Assembly: GCA_037349315.1 (NCBI GenBank)
Contig: JBAIAC010000035.1
Span: 7,826,501 to 7,890,500, forward strand
Reading direction: 5' to 3'
Length of the DNA: 64,000 nucleotides
Source: Chelydra serpentina
Lineage: Eukaryota > Chordata > Testudines > Chelydridae
How positions within the stretch are numbered: the first letter of the stretch is position 1; each line of letters opens with the position of its first letter. The notes below the pieces were generated by a model. That model searched no databases, was not told the DNA's origin, and saw only the letters and a program-made list of their open reading frames with translations. Shown piece after piece: positions 28,301-43,300 of this stretch. The translations under genes and the position numbers were made by a program.

Positions 28301-31300
28301 TGTGGGTATGAATACATCACACAGATGGTGAGGTGCTCAGATTTTATGGAAATGGGAGCCAGATAAGCACCTAAAATGATGAACTACGATCATCACGTTC
28401 TGGTGACGATTGATCTATCACGCTGACATGACCAGCTCACTCCAGGGTTGCTGACTTTTTAATGGCACAAAACCGAACACCCTAGCTCCCCCTCTTCCCT
28501 GAGGCCCCGACCCCGCTCACTACATCCCCCCCCCCCTCCTTGGTGACTCTCTCTCCCCTACCCTCACTCACTTTCACTGGGCTGGGGCAGGGGGTTGGGA
28601 TGCAGGGGGGTGTTGAGGGCTCTGAGCTGGGGCCAGGGTTGAGGGCTTTGGGATGCAGGAGAGGCTCCAGGTTTGGGTGGGCTCAGGTTTGGGGTCGGGG
28701 GTTGGGATGTAGCGGGGGGGGGGGGTGAGGGCTTGAGGAGCAGGGTCTGGGGTGGGTCTGGGAATGAGGGCTTCGGGGTGCAAGAGGAGACTCTGGGTTT
28801 TGGGGGGTCTCAGGGCTGGGGTAGGGGGTTGGGTTGTAGCGGGGGAGGCGGGGGGGTGAGGGCTTGGGGAGCAGGGTCTGGGGTGGGTCTGGGAATGAGG
28901 GCTTCGGGGTGCAAGAGGAGACTCTGGGTTTGGGGGGGTCTCAGGGCTGGGGTAGGGGGTTGGGATGTAGCGGGGGGGCGGGGGGGTGAGGGCTTGGGGA
29001 GCAGGGTCTGGGGTGGGTCTGGGAATGAGGGCTTCGGGGTGCAAGAGGAGACTCTGGGTCTTGGGGGGTCTCAGGGCTGGGGTAGGGGGTTGTGCACGGG
29101 CTTACCGCGAGCTATAGATGCGTAATGAATTTATCAGGAAACTAAAAGGGAAAAGCAAACTGTCATCCTGTACGTATGATTTTGCCACAAATTTGCTCTG
29201 CTTGTACAGAGCAGCTTGCACAGGGTTTTACTAGCTCTTCCCACTGCTGTGTGGACCCATCTGTTGTGTTAATAAATAGCCTTTACTGTCCGTGTTTCCA
29301 CGATACAGAAAGCCAAGCGTTCACTCTTCTCTTCTGGACTTCATACAGTTGAAAACATAATTTTGTTGGTAGGTTTTGAAGTGAAGCGTGCAAGACTGTA
29401 AAAGACAATGAAAGCTGAAGCTGCACATTCAAAACAACAGAAATTAATAACAGGCTAGAGATGCCACAAGAATGGGATTCATGTAGAAACACAGGATATG
29501 GTCTGGCATCCGAAGAAAATTCCAAGCATTCAGGTCTTATTGACAGAATCGTCCAATAGCTCGTGTAAACTTCAGTAATATAGGCAGTAAAATTTCTCTG
29601 ACCTTGCAAATTCATCTCTTCCGATGTTCTCATTGTGTAGCGCAGTGGTTCTTGAACTTTTGTACTGATAATCCCTTTCACCTAGCAAGCCTCTGAGTGT
29701 GATTTCCCCCCCCCCCATAAATTAAAAACACTTTTAAAATATATTTAATACCATTATTAATGCTGGAGGCAAAGTGGGGTTTGAAGTGGAGGCTGACAGC
29801 TCGCGACCCCCCCATGCAATAACCTTGCGACCCCCATGAGGGGTCCCAACCCCCTGGTGTAGCGGATTATTTTTTAAAATAATTTGATGGAGTAAATAGA
29901 CAAATGTTTAAAACGGCATAGGGCTAAATTGTCATAACCAGATTTTAGGAGAAGCAGTCATTTTTAAAGTAAGTTAAACTCTTCATGGGTAAAGAAATAA
30001 GTGGAAATGCCTATTCTTGATGTGTCTTCTGTGCATAATGGAACTATTGAACCAGTAAATTCCATGTTCCAGAATAGATGTTATAGTCAGATACCTGTAG
30101 GCCCAAACTGTAACGGCATTGGGAGGCATTGCTTTTGGAATATTCCTGTCACCAAAGTTATCTGTCTTGTTTGTATACATGTGGTCAGCCTGAAGGGTTG
30201 TCCTCTGCTGTACCTGGGTTCATCTCTCCCTCCTTCCTTCATTGCTTCTTTAACTGCAGACATAAAAAGAGGGACCTTTTTTTTTTTTTTTACAAAATCA
30301 AATTTGTTCAGACATATAAAAACGAGGAGCTAACGGTGCATGAAACTGGGACTCCGCAGTAACCCAGTCCCTCGTTACTGCGTGCCTCCCAGCGTTTAGT
30401 GTATTGATCCTCACAACACCCGTGTGAGAGAGGAAAGTGCTGTTACCCCAATTTACAGAGTGGGGAGGACTGAGGCAGAGACTAAGCTCACACAGGGTAT
30501 GTCTGCACAGCATTTTGGAGCAAGCGGGAGCGAGTCTCCCAGCTTGGGCTGACGGACTCGGGTTAGCAGGGCTCGTGCCAGCGCTCTAAAAATAGCTGTA
30601 TGGACAGGGCTTTGATGTTGTGGCTCATGCTAGCACTTGGGTCCTGAAGCCTGCCCCCATCCCCAGACCTGGGCTGGGAAGCCTGCTCACTCCCTCCAAA
30701 GTTCTGTGTCGCCGGACCCATAGGGAGTCTGTGACAGAACAAGGGATTGAACCCAAATCTCCTGTGTCTTAGGCTAAAATTTGCTTATTGATCCATCACT
30801 TAAAGCTAATATAAAATAACCCTGGGCTGTGAGCCCAATCCTCTATGGACCTGCACCCCATGCCACACTACGGAAGCTGGTGCAGAACTTGCCCTCCGAA
30901 TCTGGGGTCATCAGAGATTTCTGGATGGGAAAACGCCAAGTCTCACTCTGTCTTCTCTCAGGTAGTGTGCACAGAGGTGATATTCCAACCTTGTATAAAC
31001 GCTTTTCGGGCAGGCCCAGTCTCTTCCTACACTTCATTCGTTACTCAGCAAGTCAGAGCTCCTCTTCTCCTGAACTCGAGGGCAGCACCTTGGTTTGGGT
31101 AGGTGGCTCTCACTGAACTGAATGGAAGAGATTGGCTTTCTCACGTCCAGGTTCTCTGGTGTGTGTAGCTGGAAAGCTCTGTCTCAAAGTCACAGGGGCT
31201 TTGCAAACAATGGAAGGGTCCTGGCCAGTCAGATTCTGTTGGGCCGGCTGTGAAATGCTCTGGTGGCGAGGAGAGTCGTACACTGAAATACAAAAACTGA

Positions 31301-34300
31301 TCGGAACCTGGTAACAATTATAATTCTACAAAACAGTGGAAACTGACAACATTTGAAATTAAAGAAGTTGGGGTTTTGGACTAAGATTTTTCCTCTTAAA
31401 AATTGAATTAAGTGCTGTTGAGAGGTACACCTTATGAGTCAGAATTTTCCCGTTCATCCACAGAGTAGGTACAGCATGAGTAGCATTAGTATAAACTCCC
31501 TCCGCACTACACCAGCAGTGTTCTTCAGTCTTAGGGCTAGTCTACACTACCCGCCCAATTCGGCGGGTAGCAATCGACCTTTTGGGGATCGATTTATCGC
31601 GTCTCATCTAGACGCGATAAATCGATCCCAGAACGCGCTCCCGTCGACTCTGGCAATCCACCCCGACGCGAGGAGGAAGCGGAGTCGATGGGGGAGCACC
31701 AGCCTTAGACTTTGCAGGGTCCACACCGTGAGGTAAGTCGAGTAAGGTATGTCGACTTCAGCTACATTATTCACGTAGCTGAAGTTGCATACCTTATTTC
31801 GATTCTCTCCCCCCTCCCCCCACCCCTTATTTTGGATGGCTCGAGAGAGACATAAACTATTTTTGACTAAATTCTGACCAGTAAAATTGGTGCCCTCACA
31901 TGAGCTTAATTTCTCCAAACTGGAGGCCTTGGACTTAACATGGCTGCCTCCCAGAAGGAACTAAGATACTTGTAAATTGTGGGACTGATCATTTGGTGAC
32001 TGCCTGGAAAGGTCAAAACTCGAAGGCGCATACTCATTACTCTGAGATGCACTGGACATCTTTTAGGAGAGAGTGAGGATATTTTGGTAACCATTGAGGG
32101 GAAGGGCAAAGGTCAGTACTGGGATATTTCACATGTACTTAGAGGCCCACAGTGAATAAGTGCCAAATTTCACAATTCTGGCTCAGTGGGAACATGGGAA
32201 TTGTCCGTCAGTCATCCCGTTGCAAAGATCTGGATTATATTACATAATATCTCCAACTGCCCCCTTTACATTAGATATATTACATAATATCTGCCCTACC
32301 CCCTTTCCCTACTCTGTAGGTTTTCTCTGGAATGCCTTTTATGTTTCTTGACAGGTTTTTAGTCCCTCTGTACACTAGGATTGTAGCTGTTGTGGTTTCA
32401 ACTCCTTTGTGGATGGGCCTTTACTAATTGATCTTTGTTAACCAAATGTTGAACAATATGGGCAGAACGAGTATGCTCTTAGATACTCCACCAAACACCA
32501 CTCTCTACCCAACAGTTGTTGTTTCTACCATTCTGTGTTTGTTTGTTTGTTCTATGGTGTATTCTCCACTGCAGCCACCGCTATACAAAGCGTCTGTCTA
32601 TTTACAGTTTGTTCTGGGCCGAAAGTTTGGCCGCTTATCTGAACCTGTTTGATCTGGAAATGAAGCCGGAATTGTGCTCCGACCAGGCTTCCTCACCAAA
32701 TTTCCAACACCTCCTTCTTTGTCTCTTGGAAGCAGAGGGTTTTTTGTTTGTTTTTGTGGTGTTTGGATATAGTTAGCTGCACTGCCTTGTTTCAGCTCTC
32801 AGAGGAGGGTGACATTTAAGAACTGGAACAACAGTCAAAATAATAGGGATTTCACTGCACGTGTGGTGAGCATGTTCCATAGTTGTTTTCAAGTTTCGGA
32901 AGGAGGTGATGAAGGGATTTAAATCTGATCTTAAGCAATGAATAAGCATGTAATCCCAAAACACATGTGAAGCTGATCTGCCTGATCTTTCATGTATTAC
33001 AAATAATAAATCCTTGTGTGTTATTTTTACGAATAATGCATGGCATGAATGCCGAAAGACTAATTAGGGTTTGTTTTCATTCAAATACCTAATGTAACAG
33101 AGGTGTGTGCTGGTCTGGGTGACCTGTTTCGCTTGAGAATGTCATTGATAAATCCTGTTTCATCATTAGATGATCAAAGTGTGCAGCCCTGTTCTCTTGA
33201 CACACATGATCAGCGCTTGGGAAAATGATGTATGTGCAACATTATGCCTCTTTATCTGTCTTTCTGCATTATTACCTGCTAGAGCTCTTATGCCTGGTGC
33301 ATCTTTTCATCTCTTTCTTTAGATACTGCAAACCTGATGCTTAGACCACTAAGCCTCTGGCTTTGATAATTACTGAGAAGGCATGTTCTCTTTTCTATAG
33401 TTAATTGTACTCTCTCTGCGTAGGTCTTTGAAGCTGTTATATCTTGGATAAATTATGAGAAAGAGTCTCGCTTAGAACACATGGCTAAACTGATGGAGCA
33501 TGTTCGTCTGCCCCTTTTGCCCAGAGATTATCTTGTACAGGTTAGTGCATTTAAAAAAAAATTAAAAATCCTCCCCTTAAAACTGAGTGTAGATCCTTAG
33601 CCTATGCACTCAATTGTTTGAGCGCTTCTGTTGTGGGTGGTTTGGCATTTATCTTAGTCTGTGGGCCGACGACCAGAGTCAATACTTTATGGTGTGCCTT
33701 CAAACTGAGAGGGGACCTAAAGATAATTCAAGCACTGAAAACCCTTTTTCTCCCTGAATGTTTTCTGTATTCTACTGGGCAGTGCAAAAGGCAGTGATGT
33801 GCATCCTAAAACTACCACAAATGTGGAAATATGTTGTTGTTGTTTTTTTTTTTTAAAGGCATCCACTTACCTGTTTTTATAGCTGGTTAAATTAAGGGCC
33901 TGATTCGGAAGCGGAGCTATGCACATGGTATTCCTGCAGAATCCAGATGGAGGCTTTTGGGAATATATATATACTTCAAGACCATACAGAATCCAAAAAT
34001 GCTGCTGCTGTTAGGTGTCATCCGGGTGCTATTATGTTTGCACTTCAAAGTATTTTTTCTTAGGTTATATCTGCACTTCAAGCTGTGGACGTGACTCCAG
34101 GCTTGAGGAGACATAGCAATGGTAGCTCTGATGGAGCTAGCATGCTAAAAATAGCTTAGCCTCGGTGGCAGGGGCTAGCTGCCCCAAGTATGTACTTTTC
34201 TGACACCATAGGCACGTACTCAGGGCAGCTAGCACTTCCCTCCTCTTGTGTCACCATGGCTATTCTCTATTTTTAGCACGCTACTTTGATCAGAGTTATT

Positions 34301-37300
34301 AGGCACTGGTGCTGGGCTGAATTTCCTGAAAGAAAAGATCAGCCTGCATGCTGTTGGACCACCTCTGTACCAGTACTGGTGTATCTGTGTAAATAAGTTA
34401 AACTTGGACTAGAGCCAGACTCTACACCACTGATTTCTCCTTCGCTGAGAAGCCGACCTGCAAGGCCCCAGAGGTCTGCTACTGCTTGGCAGAGAGGGAG
34501 GGCTGGTGTCCGAACAGGACACAGGCGTTGGGAGAAGGGGCAACAGTAATGCAAGTTGTAGTTGCTATGTTAGGTTTTTGACATAAAACCAGCTAAAGCC
34601 TCCCCACCCCCAATATCCCCCAAGCCTCCCTCTGTATACAGCTCAACTGTTTGGGCCTGATGTGAGTGATGGCCAGGGTGGACTCCACCCTCCCCAGCCA
34701 GAAGCTGCACTGTTGGTGTAAAATGGCATTCCTTGTGTTTGAACTGGGTGCAAAGTGATTCCTGTCCCTTCAGGAAAATCCGTGCCTTTCTGCAGAAAGG
34801 ATTTAGTTTCCAATATGAGGATGAAAACAATCCTCATTGTCTGGATGCAGTTATGACTTCAGAACAGATAGATCTGCATAAATCTTTAACGATCTGGTAA
34901 GAAAGCACGCGAACTGGGAAGTAAATATTGTGTGCCTTAGCCAGGTCCTTACTGAAGACTCAGTATTCTGCCCACTAATATTGCAGCTATTCTATCTTTC
35001 TCACTGTGATACTTTAAAAAAAAAATCCCAATCTCTTTCCTATATTTTCTCTGAAAACTCCCTAGTGAAATACATCAATTCAAATAATCTTTATTGACAT
35101 TCCCAGACAGTTGAAGAAGAAGCTTTAATCAAGAACAACAACACGTGTAAAGACTTCCTTATTGAGGCCATGAAATATCACTTGCTTCCTCTGGATCAAA
35201 GGCAATTGATAAAGAATCCTAGAACAAAACCAAGGACTCCAGTTAGCCTGCCAAAGGTAAGCAAAATTCTCTTCCAAAATAGAGAAACTTAGGAGGGAAA
35301 ATGTAGGTGTTTGTTTATTGATTTTGATATTGCATCATTAGAGGCATCTTTCACCTTTGAATGGCTAGAGCTTGTTCTCTTACTAGATTTCATTTGACTG
35401 ATTCCTAATTCTGTTGCGTTTCACTGGCTCTGATAGGGCCTGACCCAAAACCTGCTGAAGTCAGCCTGACAATAGCACACGTCCTGGAGATTCCCCCGTG
35501 CCAGGGAATGCCCAGCAGAGGATGTGTGGCTAGTCTCCGATCCTTTTAGTGTTTCCTGAGCAGAACAGGGACAAGAATCTGCCTTGCAGTCTCCTTAAAA
35601 TTGGCTACTATCCTGGAAGCCTGGAGGGTAGTAAATATTCTACTTGTCTTCAGAAATAGTCCTAGCATTTATCCTGGGAATTGCAGACCAGGGAGCCTAA
35701 CTTCAGTAGCAGGGGAACTAGTTGAACTGACCGTTTCAAAATAGGGTTAGACACGCACATGCATAATGAGAGCAGCAAGAGCAGTTCCATTAGATAGGCT
35801 AGCTGTTTTTTTTAGAAGCGCTAGAAAACCACCTGCATTGGAGCATGAGCCAATCGCTAACTGATGAGGGTTATGAAGATACTTCCTTTATGGGCAAGTA
35901 ATTCCATAGTAGTCTACTACATGGTTTTATTGCACCCTCCTGTGGTACTTTCCACTCCATAGTATCAGGGGCATGATACTGGAGTAGACTGGCAGGTCCT
36001 ATATTCCAATTTCCCACTGTTTGGTTCTCAAAATATTTCATTCTGGACCACCAGAAGTGTTGTGGGGGCTACTGGTGAGCTCGGGACTATAGTTGAGAAC
36101 CGCTGGTTCATGGGATAGGCAGGGGTTTACAGTGCTCAGAGTGTTGGCTGAGGTTTCTGCTGAGTGAAGCAGCATGGAGATTGTGCCGTTGGAGAGGGCT
36201 ATGGTGCTTTTAGCTCTCATTAATTCAGCTGCATGTTGGAGGCAGAGCCTGATATAGCACAAAAAAACAAAAAACAACCTTATCTGAAAACTGGCTCATA
36301 GCAGATTCTGAGCAGCGACTAAAAATAGATGCGGCACAAGAAAAAATAACTCTGAGATTCCCTGTATTGATATGGAAGCTATGCGCTGCTCTGCATCCAT
36401 GTTCATTAGTAAGAAAAAGATGGAGAAGAAAAACGCTACCCCATCCCCAAAGCATTCAGGCGGCTTGCACAGAAAACTGTCACTGAAGTTATTACTGAGA
36501 ATTTCAGGCTGTAAGATGTCAAATCACGTGCATATTCCTCCAGATATAAACCATAGGAAGCTAGATGTTGTGAGACTGCGTACCAGTTTTATCTCAGGAG
36601 GCAGTATTCAGATACGGATTTGCCGGATTGTGGATACTGTTAATTTGCAATTCTATAGTGTGTGCGTCGTATTTGCCTATATCTTGTGGTTCTTAAGAGG
36701 AATTAATCTACAGAATCTACCTTTTGGGTTGTCACGGTGAGTCTCTCTCTGTCCTTTACGGACCATGCACCTGAATTATAGAACCATAGAAACAAGAAGT
36801 GGAAAAGGTTTGAGGTCAACAAGTTCAGAGGTTCTCAACGTTTTCTATACCATGACCCCCAAAGTACGAAAGAAAAACCTACTAGCTGGGCCCCCCACCT
36901 CTGCCTTCCATCTAGTCGTAAAGAAAGGGAAGGAGGTGGTGATCCTGCTGGACCTTCCTCATTGAAAAACTGTATGATCCAATGTGGGATCGTTTCCTGC
37001 TGTATAATCTCCACTGCTTTGTCAACTCCTCGTTTTAAATGTCTTAAGCTCTGTGGCGTTCCTCCCTTTTCCTTGGGAGGCTAGTCCACAATTAGTAGGT
37101 CACCCTTGTTAGGAAAAGTTTCCTGATAACTTTTTACCTTGTCACCTCAGTTTCATGCTATTGCTTCTGCATTAGAGTTATACAGAGGTCTCTCTTTCCC
37201 TGTTTTTTATGCACTGTAAATACTTCTAGACTTTTATCTAACCATCCCATTCCACCCCAATCCTCTGGGACTTGAACTCAGGACCTTTACATACTAGGCT

Positions 37301-40300
37301 ACATAGTTTTTTCTCAGAAACAAGAGATCGGGGTTTTATTTTTTTCCCCAGCACGCTGTTTGTCTGTTCCAAGGCTAATTATCTTGGTGCCCACTCCTCA
37401 GCCTTCTATAAATACAGTTGTCTTACATAATGCTCGCTCCTGCTGGCATGCTGTGCTGCGATAAGAGGAATAAATCTCTCTCTCGATAGCTGTAGAGAAT
37501 AAGAAGTAATGTGTTCAGAGCAATGCTTAGCTTAGCCTCGGAAATCAAACTGCTTTCTCAAGGAAGGAGCCAGCGACTGTTTCAAAAATCTGCCTGGGTT
37601 CCACTGCAGCTTGGTTGCTATGGGCAGCCATCAACTGCTGAGCTCTCATCGGGAATGTTCCTGGGTTCCCAAACGCAACGGTCACGTGCAAGAAATGTGT
37701 AGATTGGGGGCTTCAGAAAATGCATTGGGATTTGATTTTTTCCCCCCGGTGATCAAGATAAAGTTTACTAAGATCTATGCCATTTAGACTTAAAATGCAC
37801 TGGATTTGTATCCGTGCACGTTACACCAGAGACCTTAGGAAGCTGACAAGGGGACCCTTCTCTGCAATCCACAGACAGACCTAATACTCCAGCGGTTCTC
37901 AAACTGTGGGTCGGGATCCCAAAGTGGGTCACGACCCCATTTTAGTGAGGTCGCCAGGGCTGGCTTAGACTTGCTGGGGCCGAATTGAAGCCTGAGCCCC
38001 ATCGCTTGGGGCCGAATCCTGAGGGCTTCAGCCCTGGGTGGCAGGGCTTATCTTACAGGCCCCCTGCTGGGGATGAAGCCCTGGGGCTTCAGTCCCCCTC
38101 ACAGGATGGTGGGGCTTGGGCTTTGGCCCCCCATCCTGGGCCGTGGGGCTCGGCCGGGCTCAGGCTTCCGTCCCCCCTGCTGGGGTTTTGTAGTAATTTT
38201 TGGTGTTAGAAGGGAATTGCGGTGCAATGAAGTTTGAGAACCCCTGGAATACTCTAATCCCTTACACAGACACGGTGTGCTTTCTGGGGGAGTAGTTTCC
38301 AGCATGGGAGGTGGTCCAGCTGGAGTGCTTCACTTATTTATCAGCATCAACTTTTGTCAGCGTAACTACGAAAACGGCAAATTAAGCGGTGGTCTGGCCG
38401 CCGAAACAACACTGAGGGTCTTCTCCACTTAGAGCGCTTGGGCATTGTGCAGGTTTGTGGTGGGATGAGAAATGCTACGTTGGTTTATGTATTACGAAGG
38501 TAAATGTGACAAAGCACATGGGCAATAAATAAATAAATAAATGGGGTGATGGGCTGCTGGATTAAGTAGGGCTGCCATGGCTGGGGCTAAATTACAAAAT
38601 GGGGGATAAACTTAGAAAAAGAATCTTCAGAGGTAATTTGAGAAAATTCTATTAAGACACGCTTGGCTGGACGTCCTGCCTCCCCAGGACTGTGTCCAAT
38701 TAGCCTTCTAATATGTATTTCCTCCCTTAAAGGCCTGCGATTTCCATTCCCTTTAGTTCCCTTTCCTTGGCAGGGTGGGAATGGGGGATTTCCTTGAATC
38801 TCTAGCTCTCTTTAGAACTCTTCTGCTGCAGTGGGAAAGGTTTTGAGGGAGAGTCTATGGGGAAATCCCTATTGCATAAGAACACAAGAGCTGCCATACT
38901 GGGTCAGATCATGGTCCATCTTGCCCAGTATCCTGTGTTTGACAATAGGCCATATCAGAGCTTCAGAGGGAATATACAGAACTGCGTAGCTATGGTGTGA
39001 TCCGTCCATCTTCCATTCCCAGCTTCTGGTAGTCCAAGGTTTAGGGTTGCCCCAAGCATGGGGTAGAGTCGCTGACTATCTTGGCTAATAACCATTGATG
39101 GACCTGTCCTCTGTGAATTTATCCAGTTCCTTTTTGAACCCAGTTATACTTTTGGCCTTCACAGCATCCCATGCCAATGAGTTCCACAGGTTAGTTTTGT
39201 GTTGTGTGGAAAAAGTTCTTCCTCTTGTTTGTATTAAACCTATTGCCTATTAATTGGGTGACCCCTGGTTAGTGTGTTGTGTGAAAAGGTAAATAACACT
39301 TCTCTATTCATTTCCCCCCACACACACTACTCATGATTGTATCGACCTTTATCATATCCTCCTACTTGTCTCTTTTCTAAAATGAACAGGCCTAATCTTT
39401 AGTCTGTCCTCTTATGGAAGCTGTTCCATACCATTGGTCATCTTTGTTTCCCTTCTCTGAATGTTTTCCAGTTCCACTATATCCTTTTTGAGATGGGACG
39501 ACCAGAATTGGACTTAGTATTCAAGGTGTGGGTGCACCATGGATTTATACAGTTGCAGTAAGATATTTTGTCGTTTTTTTTTTTTTTATATACCTTTCCT
39601 AACAGTATATTAGGAACTATTAACCTTTTTGGCTGCTGCTGCGCATTGAGCAGAACTGTCCATGGTGACTCCAACATCTTTCTTTAGTAACAGCTAGTTT
39701 AGAACTCATCCTTATATATGGATAGTTGGGATTATGTTTTACAACATGCATTACTTTGCCCTTATCAACGCTGAATTTTGTCTGCTATTTTGCTGCCCAC
39801 TCACCCAGTTTTGTGAAATCTCTCTAACTCCTCAGTCTGCTTTAAACTTAATTATTTTGAATAATTTTGTATTGTATGCAAACGTTGCCAGTTCTCTATT
39901 TACCTCCTTTCCAGATCATTAATGAATATGTTGAACAGCACAGGTCTCTCTACAGATCCTTGGGGGACCCTGCTGTTCACCTCTGTCCATTGTGAAAACT
40001 GTCCATTTTTTTTTTGTTCATACCCTTTGTCTCTTATCTTTCAACCAGCTACTGATCCAGGAGAGGACCTTCCCTCTTATCCCATGGCTACTTAGTTTCC
40101 ATAAGAGCCTTTGGTGAGGGACTTTGTCAAGGCTTTCTGAAAATCCAAGTACGCTATATTGACTCGATCACCCTTATTCCCATGCTTGTTGACTCTGAGA
40201 ATTCAGACAATTTGGTGATGCATGACTTCCTTCCACACAAGCCATGTTGACTCTTCCCCCCACAAATTGTGTGTCTGATCATTCTCTTCTTTACTATAAT

Positions 40301-43300
40301 TCTGCCAATTTGCCCGGCACTGACACTAGGCTCACTGGCCTGTAATTGCCAGGATCTCCTCTGGAGCCCTTTGTAAAAATCGGCATTACATTAGCTACCT
40401 TCCTGTCATCTGGTACAGAGGCTGATTTCAGTGATAGTTCTGCAATACTAACAACTGTGGTATTTAACCTGTCGCATGGGCATGGATCCCGGAGATCCAG
40501 TCCAACCAAAAGAGAGCATCTCTCTCTCACCAACTGTCCCAGAAGAACCATGTTGGTGCTTTGTGTCCTCTGCTGAGCAAGAGCTATCAGTGGGGACTTG
40601 AAAACGTAGGTATTGCATTAGAGTGAGGAAAAGGGCACAGCAACCTCATAGAGGTGGGCCCGAGAGCAAGATTTCTTAAGGGGGACACATCCCATCCGCC
40701 AGAGGGGGAGAATGCAAAGAACTTCGGGGCTGTTGAAGTTCTGCGGGCCCAGTTGGGTTGCTTGAGGAATGATGATTGGTGGGAAGGAGCACCCTGCTGC
40801 AAGCCAAAAAGCTGCTTGCAGACCAGGACAGGGAATATTGAGGTCAGCATAAGCACAATAGCCTGCTTTGCTTGTAGGTTTCCCCCCTAAACAGTATGTA
40901 ATAAGCTGTACTCCGGGGCGTATAGCAGGGGCAGATTCTCAAAGGGCCCAACCCTTTTATGCCTTTGAAAAATCTCCCCTCCTCCCCCCATAGGCAGCCC
41001 CCCAGCTGTCAGTATTGCTCGCTTTGACTAGGTTCTGGTATCGGTTTTTATTTTGCAGGAGGCAGCCCGCCGTGTAAACAGTCCTTGACCTAAGGGTTCC
41101 CCTTCTCTTGTTTTTCTTTCCCAGGTAATGATTGTGGTTGGTGGGCAAGCGCCCAAAGCCATCCGGAGCGTGGAGTGTTACGATTTTGAGGAGGATCGGT
41201 GGGAGCAGGTCGCTGAGCTTCCCTCCCGGAGATGCAGAGCAGGTAAGTGGAACATGTCCAGTAGCCTCCGTCACTTTCGCACTAAATTCCTTAGGGGACA
41301 GAAGTGTATTCAGCCCCTCTCTGTTCCCAGCCGCCAACAGCTCTGCCTCCCACCAAGATCCAGAAGAAGGCTTCACTCCCTCAAATGAGCACACAGCCAC
41401 CTAGCTCCCCACTACTTCCTCTATGATATTCCTTCCGTCTCCTCTGGCCTGGCTTCACAGTGGGAGCCAACTTTCCCTGCTGGCTTTCCAGTAAAGAGCT
41501 GGGAACAGAGATCATTCACTGGACTTGCAGTTTGAAAGAGAAGGGATTTTTCCTAGCAGAGGTGGGGTATGTGGGGCTGAAACTTGTTCCTCCTTGGAGA
41601 TCTAACTGACCCTAGCATCCAGACGTGCCCTCCGGATCCATACTTTTCTCCTCCTCTCTGAGGCACCTTGAAATTATCTGGGTCCCGTACCCACCTTGGA
41701 ATTAGCAGGTTTCCCCTGGTTTAATTGTGTGTGTGTGTTACGTGCGTTATTTTCCCGACAATCTGTACGTTCGCTCTTATTCAGATCTGATGGTCATACA
41801 GAGCAAGTAAATACTAAACATTTGCAAATGTCCTATTCATCCCTTCTCTGTTCCGAATACCAACAAAGCCATCTGATGGCATCTCTTTTTCCAAGCTACT
41901 TGTAGGTGCGGTTTGATCTCTAAACATAACTCGGAGACTTAAGTCTCTCTCCCCTTCTAACAGGTGTGGTGTTTATGGCAGGCAACGTTTATGCTGTCGG
42001 GGGGTTTAATGGCTCTCTGAGAGTGCGAACTGTAGACGTGTATGATGGCGTGAAGGATCAGTGGACGTCAATTGCCAGCATGCAGGAACGACGAAGCACT
42101 TTGGGGGCGGCTGTGCTGAATGAACTCCTGTATGCTGTGGGCGGATTTGATGGAAGCACTGGTATGTTACTGCACAAAAGCCAGGCAGCCAAATGAAATG
42201 GATATTGTACTCGTATTGTGTTCTCCAGGTCCCTCACAGGGAGTGCAGAGCTCTGATGAAGTGCAGTTATTGAACGGCAAATTCCCGTTCTTGTGCCGAG
42301 GTCTTGTGCTTATTATTTTTTTTTCCCCTCTAGAAAGTAAGAATTTATTGAACAAGAACCTGACACTTCAAAAGGAAATGTTTTCATAGCAAACATCTTT
42401 GGTTTTTGTAGGGATCTTGTTATTGCAAGACAAGTGATTCACAAACATTCACTTTTTTAAGTGACCATCGACAGGCGCAGCAAAAATCCTGATTTGCTAA
42501 TAGATCTGGTTATTGAAGATGAGATTGGGAACTATGGGGATATTTTAAAGTGCTTGTTTCAGAGGCAGCTCACTGTTGGAAAGTGTCAGTATTATTGTTG
42601 GGGTCTTTTTTTGCCATGAAATAATAGTTACGTTCGCTTTGCAGTTGTGCTTGAATGGTTCAAACTAGAGCTGAGCAAATAGTTCGTTTCTAAAAACTCT
42701 GCCTCTTTCTTGAATGCATTAATTTGTTCTGAAATTCTTCCCTCCGTGATCTCTGCAAACATTTCTTGAGCTGTAGTTTGCAGGTGAGCTGTTAAATGCA
42801 ATTATTTTATACTGAAATTTTCAACTGTGTTGATTAGTTTGGTTTTGCCAGAGGTCATATGGTCTTGTTTTCTTTCCTGATTGGGTTAGATTAAAACTTC
42901 TCTCTTAGAATCAGCTTTCTGGTGTAAATTCTCATGATTAGCTTTCTGTAACTATTCTCTAATATTCACTAAAAATTTCCTTTTTTTAGGCAAATGTTCT
43001 TTCACTTAGAACATACATGGGACGTGATCACAAAATGCGGCACAAATGCGGTCAGAGCAGCCTTATTTAAGAATCTGAATGAACATTAGTACAAAAATGT
43101 TCTGAAGTATTTGGCCAGCGCTAGTTCATACCCCAGATTGACCATGGTTTCTTACTATTTTAAATGGAGATGTCAGAACTGGTTTGGATTAAACAAAAGC
43201 CTTCTCTGAACTTGTGACAAGCAAGCATTTCACCTTGACACTTCTCCCACACCCTTCCATGTCCTTCTATTTTGCACACTTCAGTGCTTCCAGGTTCTGC

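Larger units (their letters stand above)
27017..33423 (+). other. KLHL3: KLHL3 intron 6
   Basis: GT-AG intron of 6.4 kb. It carries a 557-bp hAT-type element (27538-28094), a sense MIR (28125-28345), a G-rich 130-bp tandem repeat (28577-29095), a 214-bp hAT-type element (29643-29856), a reverse MIR interrupted by another element (30385-30790) and a two-hairpin element (31528-31800). A 132-codon minus-strand open frame at 29283-29681 has no recognisable domain and overlaps a transposon end. About 31810-33420 shows no gene that I can support. Confidence 0.85.
35257..41124 (+). other. KLHL3: KLHL3 intron 8
   Basis: GT-AG intron of 5.9 kb. It contains a hAT fragment (about 36020-36107), a poorly preserved CR1-like and hAT-end region (36781-37260), a 357-bp hAT-type element (37890-38246), an (AAAT)n tract (38525-38542) and a 1.6-kb antisense LINE remnant (38876-40480). 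I support no coding sequence in it. Confidence 0.85.

Noticed and set aside
28574..29125. Two opposing frames of 150-156 codons, one Pro-rich and one Gly-rich
   Set aside because: They are products of the G-rich 130-bp tandem repeat with no coding evidence.
29283..29681. 132-codon minus-strand frame in intron 6
   Set aside because: It overlaps the start of a hAT element at 29643, has no domain, and lacks splice or codon support.
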